Of a stretch of DNA of 64,000 bases, positions 32,580-40,112 are shown piece after piece. The DNA is taken from contig NZ_PCPG01000001.1 of NCBI RefSeq assembly GCF_002979655.1, positions 1,263,520 to 1,327,519 of the forward strand, read 5' to 3'. This DNA is from Microbacterium sp. MYb45. GTDB lineage: Bacteria > Actinomycetota > Actinomycetes > Actinomycetales > Microbacteriaceae. The notes beneath the pieces are model-generated. The model made no database searches. It was given only the letters and a program-made list of their open reading frames with translations, and was not told where the DNA came from. The position numbers and the translations under genes are program-made. Position 1 is the first letter of the stretch. Each line of letters starts with the position of its first letter.

Positions 32580-33938
32580 CTAGCGCTTCATGGCAGTGAT
32601 CACTTGTCGGTAGAAGGCACCGCTGCGCTTCATGGTGCGGCGTTGTGTGTCGTAGTCGACGTGCACAAGGCCAAAGCGCTTTGCGTAGCCTTCTGCCCAT
32701 TCGAAGTTGTCGAGGAGGGACCAAGCGAAGTAGCCGGCGAGTGGTGCTCCGGCCGCGCGCGCACGGGCGGCGGCTTCGAGGTGGCCGCCGAGGTACGCGA
32801 CCCGACGTTCATCGTTGATGCTCCCATCGGCGCCCACCTCGTCGTTCCAGGCCGAGCCGTTCTCGGTGACGTAGATCGCGGCGGGGCCGTACCGCAGATG
32901 GGTCTCGGTGATGATCGATTCGAGGCCGGGCGCATGCACCTCCCAGCCCATCGCGGTGTACTCCCCCACGGGCTCTTCGAGACGGGCTCGTGTCACCGCG
33001 ATCGCGTCGTCGTGCGTCACCACTCCTCGGGCGTAGTAGTTGATGCCGACGAAGTCGATCGGTTCGGAGATGATCTCGAGGTCTCCTTTCTGGACGGAGG
33101 GCGCGGTCGTGAAAAGCTCGGCGGTGGCGGGGTGATATTCGCCGCGCATGATCGGATGCAAGTAGAGCCAGTTGCGATAGAGCGAGTACCGCTCGGCCGC
33201 GGCCTGATCGGATGCCGAATCCGTCGCCGCTTCCGCCGGCGTCATGCTCAGGGCGATGCCCACCTGCGCGTCGGCCGGGAGCGCCGCCCGCAGCGCGCTC
33301 ATCGCGAGCCCATGCCCGAGCAGCGCATGGTGCATCGCAGACACCGCCGCAGATTCGTCACGCACGCCCGGCGCATGGATGCCTTCGAGGTGGCCGAGGA
33401 AGGTGAAGATGAAGGGTTCGTTGAGTGTCGTCCACGAACGCACTCGGTCGCCGAGCCGCTCGACGACCGCTCCGGCGAACTCGGCGAAGCGATACGCCGT
33501 GTCCCGGGAGGGCCAACCACCGCGCTGCTGCTGCCATTCAGGCAGATCCCAGTGGTACAGCGTGAGGAACGGGTCGATATCCGCGGCGAGGAGACCATCG
33601 ACGAGTCGCTCGTAGAAGTCGAGTCCCCGGGATTCGATTCGTCCGTCGGCCTCCGGAACGATGCGGGGCCAGGACACTGAGAAGCGGTACGCGTCGAGAC
33701 CGATCTCTTTCATGATGCGGACGTCGCCTGCCCACAACCGGTAGTGGTCGTCGGCTGTGGACGGAGTGTCCCCTCCGGCCACAGCTCCAGGTCGCGCGGC
33801 GAACGTGTCCCAGATGCTCGGCGTGCGACCATCAGCGGCTACCGAACCTTCGATCTGCGCGGCCGCCGTCGCCGCACCCCAGATGAAGTCGGCGGGGAAC
33901 CGGGCGGCCAGTTGCGCGGCGGTGAAGGAGTCGCTCAT
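32580..33938 (-). CDS. GH1 family beta-glucosidase, 452 aa
   Basis: This retaining beta-glycosidase of family GH1 would cleave beta-glucosides or related disaccharides in the cytoplasm. The acid/base motif is TLNEPF and the nucleophile motif YVTENGSAW. The N-terminus FPADFIWGAATAAAQIEG and the GYFAWSLLDNFEWAEGY segment are diagnostic. Length is normal and there is no signal peptide. Its ATG overlaps the stop of the FAD oxidoreductase gene by 4 bases. It is the last gene of the five-gene operon that starts with the binding lipoprotein at 38873. Confidence 0.96.
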   Translation of the reverse strand: MSDSFTAAQLAARFPADFIWGAATAAAQIEGSVAADGRTPSIWDTFAARPGAVAGGDTPSTADDHYRLWAGDVRIMKEIGLDAYRFSVSWPRIVPEADGRIESRGLDFYERLVDGLLAADIDPFLTLYHWDLPEWQQQRGGWPSRDTAYRFAEFAGAVVERLGDRVRSWTTLNEPFIFTFLGHLEGIHAPGVRDESAAVSAMHHALLGHGLAMSALRAALPADAQVGIALSMTPAEAATDSASDQAAAERYSLYRNWLYLHPIMRGEYHPATAELFTTAPSVQKGDLEIISEPIDFVGINYYARGVVTHDDAIAVTRARLEEPVGEYTAMGWEVHAPGLESIITETHLRYGPAAIYVTENGSAWNDEVGADGSINDERRVAYLGGHLEAAARARAAGAPLAGYFAWSLLDNFEWAEGYAKRFGLVHVDYDTQRRTMKRSGAFYRQVITAMKR

Positions 33939-35590
33939 GCCGAGACCACCTCGTTGCTGATGTGGTCGTGCTCGAGCCGGCGGGTGCGGATACTCTCCGG
34001 CCAGGCGAGCGGCACACCGAGGTTGGTCAACACGCGTTGCAACCCCTCGGTGTCGTGCGCCCGGACCGCTTCCGGGCTCTGACCGGTGCGCAGTGCGTGG
34101 GCGGCGAGGGCACCGACGGCTTCACCGATCGACCATTCGACGGGGTGGAGTCGGTACGCGCCGTTGGTGATGTGGGTCGTTCCGATGTTCTTGTTCGCCG
34201 GCAACAGGTTGTCGACGTCGCGGGGAATGAGCGCGCCGAGCGGGATCTGGAACGGATAGCAGCCGATGTCGACGTAGTTGCGCCCCGAGGTGGAAGGATG
34301 CAGGTCGATGCGGTAAGAACCGATACCTACGGAGTCGGCGAACTGAACCGCCGCGGCATCGCCTCGCATGTCGTGTCCGATATGCCCCTCGGTCACGGTG
34401 AAGAGGGCTCGAATACGCCGTGATTCCCTGATGTACGCCTCCATCGCGAAGCCGTCCTCGGTGCCGACGACGTCACCGCGCAGGCGGAGTCCGGGGAACC
34501 CGGTCCCGGAACCGTCGTCGTGCGGCGCCTCGGTCTGCATCCAGTACAGGAACGATTCGGACAGGCTCCGGGCACCCGCCAGGGCGCGTTCCCGCGCGGC
34601 GCCGTCGACTCCTGGGCCGACGAGCGGAAGGTTCCAATAGTCGATGTGAGGCCAGTTCACGAGCGATACGTCGGGCAGCCCGGGGAAGTTGCGCTCGCCG
34701 ATGACACGACGGAAGTGCCACAGGTCATCGGCGTCCGGTCGGCTCGCCTCCGCCGGGGCGCCGGCGAACAGCGGCAGATAGCGCTCGGCGAGCGTGTACG
34801 GCACGACGTCGGTGAACGACAGCTGCGACCCTGGCCAACGCGGATCGTGCGTCCGACGCCAGTAGTCGTAGGCGGCGGGCTTCGCGATCGTGTGGTCTTC
34901 GCCTCGGCGGTGTTCCACTGCGAAGCACCACGACACCGCCTGCTGGTCGAGCGGGTCGGCGACCTCGGGCGCGTGCATCTCACCGGTCTCGGACGAGCTC
35001 TCGGCCCCGGTGACGAACTCGAGCCCGCCGAGCTCGAGCAGGTCTCCGAGCTCGGTGGCATCGACCACGACGCGCCCCTCGAGCGGGAGGACGCTGCCGT
35101 CGCGTCGGTCGCGCACGTCGACGCCCACGATGCGTCGGCCGTCGCGGTGCACGGCGATCGGCTCTCGGTGGCGGAGCACCGTCAGCCTCCCCGACGCGAC
35201 CATCGGCGAGAGGAGCAGTTCGAGTGCGAGCATCCCCACCCGCGGCTCATGCGTGACTCGCGAGACCGAGCCGAGCCCCGGATTCAGGTGTGCTCCTTGT
35301 GCTCTGGCGTGCTCGCTGAGCGGGTAGTGCGAGGCGTAGATGCCCCGGATGGTCTCTCGCAGGCGACGGTAGCTGGAGGAGGACACCTCCTCCACCCAGG
35401 GACTCTCGTCGGGCGGAACGGCCTGTGTCGTGAGCTGCCCGCCGAGCCATTCGCCTCGCTCGACGAGGATGACCGTGCGGCCGAGTTCGGTGGCGGTGAG
35501 GGCTGCGGCGACTCCGCCGAGGCCGCCGCCGATGATGAGCACGTCTGCGGTGCGGGGGGTGATGGTCATGGACGTGGCGTTCTCTTTCAT
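33935..35590 (-). CDS. FAD-dependent oxidoreductase (FAD_oxidored type), 551 aa
   Basis: The N-terminal Rossmann motif for FAD is VLIIGGGLGGVAAALTATELG with the later Glu of VERGEWLGGQ. Internal features such as VVVDATELGDLL and the C-terminal LLPANKNIGTTHITNGAYRLHPVEWSIGEAVG place it with the FAD_oxidored (PF12831-like) group. Those enzymes' substrates are largely undefined. The gene lies between the ABC permeases and GH1, so oxidation of the imported glycoside or its aglycone is a reasonable inference. An internal ATG at 35569 is an alternative start. Confidence 0.85.
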   Translation of the reverse strand: MKENATSMTITPRTADVLIIGGGLGGVAAALTATELGRTVILVERGEWLGGQLTTQAVPPDESPWVEEVSSSSYRRLRETIRGIYASHYPLSEHARAQGAHLNPGLGSVSRVTHEPRVGMLALELLLSPMVASGRLTVLRHREPIAVHRDGRRIVGVDVRDRRDGSVLPLEGRVVVDATELGDLLELGGLEFVTGAESSSETGEMHAPEVADPLDQQAVSWCFAVEHRRGEDHTIAKPAAYDYWRRTHDPRWPGSQLSFTDVVPYTLAERYLPLFAGAPAEASRPDADDLWHFRRVIGERNFPGLPDVSLVNWPHIDYWNLPLVGPGVDGAARERALAGARSLSESFLYWMQTEAPHDDGSGTGFPGLRLRGDVVGTEDGFAMEAYIRESRRIRALFTVTEGHIGHDMRGDAAAVQFADSVGIGSYRIDLHPSTSGRNYVDIGCYPFQIPLGALIPRDVDNLLPANKNIGTTHITNGAYRLHPVEWSIGEAVGALAAHALRTGQSPEAVRAHDTEGLQRVLTNLGVPLAWPESIRTRRLEHDHISNEVVSA

Positions 35591-35615
35591 GTCGGATGCC
35601 AGTGAGGCGGGTCGC

Positions 35616-36572
35616 TCAGCCCTTGACGCTTCCCTCGGAGAGCCCCGAGATGAAGTGCCGCTGATTGAACAGGAAGACGAGCAGCACGGGGAGGGTGGCG
35701 AGCACAGCGCCCGCCATCATCGGCCCGTACTGGATGTTTCCGGAGCTGAGGAACCGCGTGAGCGCGAGCTGCACGGTCTGATGCTCCGGCGAGGTGACGG
35801 TGACGAGTGGCCAGAGGAAGTCATCCCACACCGCGGTGAAGGAGAAGATCGCGATCACCGCGACGAGCGGCCTGGCGAGCGGGAGGTAGATCTTCCAGAA
35901 CACCCTCAGCTCCCCCGCCCCGTCGATGCGGGCGGCCTCGGCGAGATCGAGCGACGACGAGGAGAAATACTGTCGGGCGAGGAAGATGTTCAGTGGCAGC
36001 ACGATGAACGGCAGCACGATGCCACCGAGTGAGTCCAGCAGACCGATGCCGCCGTGGCCGAGGATGTCGTTGCCGCCGGCGAGCGGGAACCCGCGAGCCA
36101 TCAAGAACAGCGGGATGAGCGTCACCGAGATCGGGATGGCCGTGGTGGCGATCAAGGTGTAGAACAGCGCGGTGCTTCCGCGGAACGGCAACATCGCGAA
36201 CCCGTACCCTGCCGCGACGGCGAAGATGCAGTTGGTGACGACGGCCACTCCCCCGACGATGAGCGAGTTCGCGAGCGCCGGGAGCAGATTCGCCTCTTCG
36301 ATGGCCCGCACGAAGTTGTCGAACGTCGGCTCGGCCGGGATCAATGTGGCGTCGCCGAAGGCGCTCTCTGCCGGAGTGAACGCCATGCTGATCATCCACA
36401 GGAACGGGAAGAGCACGAGCAGCGAAGCCGCGAGCAGCACGACGAAGGTGCCTGGGCGGAATCTGCGGCGGAGGCGCCGCGCCCGCACCCTCCGCGAGAG
36501 GGGCTCGGGCGAGTTCGACGACACGCCCCCCGACCCGGGTGCGATGGGGGCCGATGCGATGTCTGCGCTCAT
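35616..36572 (-). CDS. ABC sugar transporter permease, MalG-type, 318 aa
   Basis: Six membrane helices follow an Arg-rich cytoplasmic N-terminus. The ATPase coupling loop is LAEAARIDGAGELRVFWKIYLPL. The ATG at 36572 overlaps the stop of the MalF-type gene by 4 bases, which fixes the start; frames extending to 37001 are shadows. Together with the MalF-type partner and the lipoprotein at 37563-38873 it makes the importer of element 2's sugar locus. The ATPase subunit is not encoded here. Confidence 0.94.
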   Translation of the reverse strand: MSADIASAPIAPGSGGVSSNSPEPLSRRVRARRLRRRFRPGTFVVLLAASLLVLFPFLWMISMAFTPAESAFGDATLIPAEPTFDNFVRAIEEANLLPALANSLIVGGVAVVTNCIFAVAAGYGFAMLPFRGSTALFYTLIATTAIPISVTLIPLFLMARGFPLAGGNDILGHGGIGLLDSLGGIVLPFIVLPLNIFLARQYFSSSSLDLAEAARIDGAGELRVFWKIYLPLARPLVAVIAIFSFTAVWDDFLWPLVTVTSPEHQTVQLALTRFLSSGNIQYGPMMAGAVLATLPVLLVFLFNQRHFISGLSEGSVKG

Positions 36573-37552
36573 GACGACCTCCTGGTGAAGCTGCGCACCG
36601 CGAGCAGCGAGAACGCGGCGACGAGGGCGAAGAGCACGAAGGCCATAGCCGACGCGCTGCCCATCTGGTTGTACTGGAACGCCTCGTTGTAGATGAGGTA
36701 GTTCGCGACGGTGGTACTGCCGAGAGGGCCGCCCTTGGTCATGACGAACATCTCGGCGAAGGACTGCGCGAGGAAGATGATGTCGGTCGCCACGACATAC
36801 AGGAGGATCGGGCGGAGCCCGGGCAGGGTCACATAGCGGAAACGCGCCCACGGTCCGGCGCCGTCCATCCGCGCCGCCTCGTAGAGCTCGCTCGGAATGG
36901 TCTGCAGGCCCGCGAGCAGCAGCACCATGTTGCTGCCGAGCGCCTTCCAGATGCGCATCACCGCCACGGCGGGGAGGGCGGTGTCTGCATCGAGGAGCCA
37001 CGCCTGGGGGTCGAGGCCGAAAGCACCGAGCAGCTGGTTGATGGCTCCGTCGTTCGAGTACAGCCAGAGCCAGATGATGCTCACCGCGGTGAGCGACACG
37101 ATGTGGGGGACGTAGAGCATGGAGCGGAAGACGCCGATGCCCTTGAACGGTCGGTTCACCAGCATGGCGAGCCCGAGGGCGAGCACGAGGAGCACCGGCA
37201 GCACCAACAGCACGTACTTGCCGGTGACCAGCAGCGAGTTCAGAAACTGCGGGTCAGTGAGGATGGCGACGTAGTTCGAGCCGCCGACCACGTCGGGGTT
37301 GCCGCGCGCGACCGGGCTGTAGTTCGTGAAGCTCAGGACGAGACCGTAGACGACGGGAACCAGCTGGAAGCCGACGATGTAGACGGCTGCCGGGAGCACG
37401 AAGAGAAGACCTGCGATGCGAAGGCGGCGGCCGGCACGGCCACGGCGGCGAGCCCCGGTGGGAGCCGGAGTACTCGATTCGGTCGTGCGCCCTCGTCGGG
37501 CGGCCGGGGAGCTCGTGGCGAGCTCCCCGGAGTCGGAAGTGGTGATGCTCAT
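36569..37552 (-). CDS. ABC sugar transporter permease, MalF-type, 327 aa
   Basis: This is a membrane subunit with an N-terminal Ser/Thr/Arg-rich tail of about 45 residues and six helices. The coupling loop reads LYEAARMDGAGPWARFRYVTLPG. It lies 10 bases downstream of the binding-protein gene and overlaps the MalG-type gene. It is part of the operon likely repressed at the operator at 38914-38927. Confidence 0.94.
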   Translation of the reverse strand: MSITTSDSGELATSSPAARRGRTTESSTPAPTGARRRGRAGRRLRIAGLLFVLPAAVYIVGFQLVPVVYGLVLSFTNYSPVARGNPDVVGGSNYVAILTDPQFLNSLLVTGKYVLLVLPVLLVLALGLAMLVNRPFKGIGVFRSMLYVPHIVSLTAVSIIWLWLYSNDGAINQLLGAFGLDPQAWLLDADTALPAVAVMRIWKALGSNMVLLLAGLQTIPSELYEAARMDGAGPWARFRYVTLPGLRPILLYVVATDIIFLAQSFAEMFVMTKGGPLGSTTVANYLIYNEAFQYNQMGSASAMAFVLFALVAAFSLLAVRSFTRRSS

Positions 37553-37562
37553 GAGCGGTGGA

Positions 37563-38873
37563 TCAGCCTCCGATGATGCTGGTGGCTTCGGCGGCGGCGC
37601 TCTTCAGCGCCTCGGCCGGAGTGGCCACACCGTTCAGTGCCTGCTCGAGGTACGTGTCGAGTACGTCGCGGATCTGCGTCCACTTGGGCACGTTCGGGTT
37701 CGGAACGTAGTTGGGCACTTCGGCGAGGAAGGCCTGCAGGATGGGGCTGTTCTTCACGTAGTCCGAGTCGACGGCCGAAGCACGGATCGGGATCGTTCCG
37801 GTGCCCTCGGCGTACTCCGTGCTGATCTGCGCGGAGGTCATGAACTCGATGAACTTCCACGACAGGTCGGCCGCTTTCGAGTCGGCGTTGATGAACAGTC
37901 CGGCTCCGGCTCCCCCGAAGGCTGCGGGCTCCTCGAACGACAGGGCGGGGAGCACGCCGAGCTCGAGGTCGGGGTTCGCCGCGACGATCGCGGCAGCGGC
38001 CTGTGAGGTGAGCACCGTCATCGCGGCATCGCCGGTGACCAGCGGCTGCTGGGCGGGCGGGCTGTTGAGGTAGTCGTTGCCCAGTCCGTTGGCGACCGCG
38101 TCGGGGCCCTGGTACAGATCGGTGAAGAACTGCAGCGCCTTCTCTCCCTCGGGGCTGTCGAACTCGACTTTCGAGCCATCGGCGTTCATCAGAGAACCGC
38201 CTTCGCCCGCGATGAGCGCGTTGAAGTTGAGGCTGCGCTGGATGGCGGCGCTGCCGAGGAGAAGTCCGGCCTGAGTGACCTTGTCGCCCTCGCGCACTGT
38301 CAGCTTCTCGGCGGCGGCCCGCGCGTCGTCCCAGGTGGTGATGGTCGCGGGATCGACTCCGGCGTCCTCCAGCAGGTCCGCGCGGTACACGACCAGCTGG
38401 CCGGTGATCGAGAGCGGGAGCAGATACTGCGTCCCATCGACCTGGCCGCCGACGAGCGAGTCGGCGAGGTCGTCCTGATCGGCCTGCGGCAACTGGGCGA
38501 CGTCGTCGTCGAGTGCGAGCACCCGGTCGTTCGCCACGAAGTCCGCGGCGGCGGCGGGCCCGTGGCCGAACACGTCGGGTGCGGTGCCGGCAGCGAAGGC
38601 CGCGTTGAGCTTGGGCGACAGGTCGCCCCAGTCGACGAAGGTCACCTCCACATCGACGTCGTTCTCTTTCTCGAACTGCGGAACCAGAGTGTCCGTGACG
38701 AGGTCGATCTCGGGCTGGCTGTTGCCGGGGAACCACACGGTCAGGGTGTCGCCGCTTCCGGATGCCGTCTCACCGGACGGCGAGCTGCATCCGGCGAGCG
38801 TGAGAGCGAGCGTCGCCGAGATCGCCAAGACGAGAGTGGGCGATGTCGCGTGTCGACGGGGAGTGAACTTCAT
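37563..38873 (-). CDS. ABC transporter sugar-binding lipoprotein, 436 aa
   Basis: This extracellular solute-binding protein feeds the two permeases downstream. The signal peptide ends in the lipobox LAGC at about residue 28, and a Ser/Gly linker follows. The mature part has the family 1 pattern (VWFPGNSQPEIDLVTDTLVPQFEKEN). The ATG at 38873 has GGAG six bases before it and directly starts MKFTPRR, so longer forms are unlikely. The first gene of its operon, it lies 40 bases after a LacI-type operator. Confidence 0.93.
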   Translation of the reverse strand: MKFTPRRHATSPTLVLAISATLALTLAGCSSPSGETASGSGDTLTVWFPGNSQPEIDLVTDTLVPQFEKENDVDVEVTFVDWGDLSPKLNAAFAAGTAPDVFGHGPAAAADFVANDRVLALDDDVAQLPQADQDDLADSLVGGQVDGTQYLLPLSITGQLVVYRADLLEDAGVDPATITTWDDARAAAEKLTVREGDKVTQAGLLLGSAAIQRSLNFNALIAGEGGSLMNADGSKVEFDSPEGEKALQFFTDLYQGPDAVANGLGNDYLNSPPAQQPLVTGDAAMTVLTSQAAAAIVAANPDLELGVLPALSFEEPAAFGGAGAGLFINADSKAADLSWKFIEFMTSAQISTEYAEGTGTIPIRASAVDSDYVKNSPILQAFLAEVPNYVPNPNVPKWTQIRDVLDTYLEQALNGVATPAEALKSAAAEATSIIGG

Positions 38874-38913
38874 TGTGATCTCCATATCTGTGTCGTGCGT
38901 TGTGCGGGGGGTG

Positions 38914-38927
38914 CTGTTTCGTATTAG
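38914..38927. promoter_or_regulatory. LacI-type operator, ABC operon copy
   Basis: CTGTTTCGTATTAG fits the motif CTRWTTCGTAHTAG shared with 40050-40063 and 42504-42517. It lies 41 bases before the binding-protein start codon. AAGCGCTT, another LacI-like palindrome, is adjacent at 38929-38936. Confidence 0.65.
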
Positions 38928-38971
38928 TAAGCGCTTCTGGCGCATCGGTTACGACGTCGCCTTCGGTCGCG

Positions 38972-40009
38972 TCAGCCGACCAGACGGGGGCGCGCGGCGC
39001 GGCCCACGGTGGCAGTGCCTGGTGCCACGATCGGCAGAACGATCGATTCGCGAGCGTCAGGATCGTCGAGGCGCTCGAGAAGCAGTGACACTGCCGCCTT
39101 GCCCATCTCCCGGCGGGGGAACCCGATGTGACTCCAGCCTGCCGCAGCGGAGCGCGGAGCCGGGGTGTCGAGCACCACGACGGAGATGTCGCGTGGCACG
39201 ACGACTCCTCGAAGGGCGAGTGCCGCTTCCAGAGCTTCGGCCACCTCGTTCGTCTCCACCATGAGGGCCGACGCGCTCGCGACGATCCGGTCAGCGGCGG
39301 AGTCGAGTTCGGATGGGGCGACCTCGACGACGTTCTCGCCGATCCCGCGCAGCTTCACTTCGGCGGAGAATGCGGCGAGACGCTCATGCTGCGGAAGGGC
39401 TCGCTCCGTCGAAGCGAGATAGCAGATGTCCGAATGCCCCGCATCCTGCAGCACGTCGAGCGTCGCGGCGATGCCACCGGCATAGTCGGCACTGACGTAG
39501 GGCACATCTCCCCCGGCGACAGTGCGCTTTCCGATGAAGACGAAGGGATAGCCATCGTTCTTCAGGTGGAGGAGCTCGGCGTCGTCCTTCTCCAGTCCGA
39601 AGAAGATGGCGCCGTCCGCGAGACGCAGCCGGTTCATGCCGTCGCTGTAGACGGCCCGCTTGCCATCGGTGCGAAGGGTCGAGGTGAAGAGCACGAGGTC
39701 GACGCTCTTCTCGACGGCTGCCTCTTCGATGCCGATGAGGAACTCGTGGTAGTAGTCGTCTTCTGCGACCGGGAAGACGCGTTCGTAGGTGTGCACGCCC
39801 AGCAGTCCGTTACGCTGCCCCCGGAGGAGCCGAGCCGCCACGTTCGGCACGTAGCCGACCTCGCGCATCACCTCGAGGATGCGCTCCTGGGTCGCCTTCG
39901 GGATGCGCTGGGCGTCCGCCTGGCCGCTCACGACCATCGAGACGGCCGACTGCGACACGTTCGCGCGCTCGGCGATCAGCCGCTGGCTGGGGCGTGCCCG
40001 TGAGGTCAT
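38972..40009 (-). CDS. LacI-family transcriptional regulator, 345 aa
   Basis: This is the probable repressor of element 2's glycoside locus. The HTH is RLIAERANVSQSAVSMVVSGQ (about 10-30), followed by the hinge IPKATQERILEVMREVGYVPN and a sugar-sensing domain (GLLGVHTYERVFP, later DISVVVLDTP). The ATG at 40009 has GGAGAG four bases before it. The frame stays open to 40204, but that part overlaps an operator copy at 40050-40063 and is not family-like. The gene lies between the secreted GH36-like gene and the ABC operon, each with its own operator copy. Confidence 0.94.
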   Translation of the reverse strand: MTSRARPSQRLIAERANVSQSAVSMVVSGQADAQRIPKATQERILEVMREVGYVPNVAARLLRGQRNGLLGVHTYERVFPVAEDDYYHEFLIGIEEAAVEKSVDLVLFTSTLRTDGKRAVYSDGMNRLRLADGAIFFGLEKDDAELLHLKNDGYPFVFIGKRTVAGGDVPYVSADYAGGIAATLDVLQDAGHSDICYLASTERALPQHERLAAFSAEVKLRGIGENVVEVAPSELDSAADRIVASASALMVETNEVAEALEAALALRGVVVPRDISVVVLDTPAPRSAAAGWSHIGFPRREMGKAAVSLLLERLDDPDARESIVLPIVAPGTATVGRAARPRLVG

Positions 40010-40049
40010 GTCACTCTCCGTCGAGTATTCGCGGTCCGGAATCCGGGCG

Positions 40050-40063
40050 CTAATTCGTAATAG
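40050..40063. promoter_or_regulatory. LacI-type operator, regulator's own copy
   Basis: CTAATTCGTAATAG lies 41 bases upstream of the LacI start codon, flanked by CG on the left and CG on the right so that CGCTA / TAGCG form an outer inverted repeat. Autoregulation is inferred. Confidence 0.65.
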
Positions 40064-40112
40064 CGAGCGTAGCCGTCGGCGCGCAGACCTGTCAATCTGA
40101 AACTTGCACATG

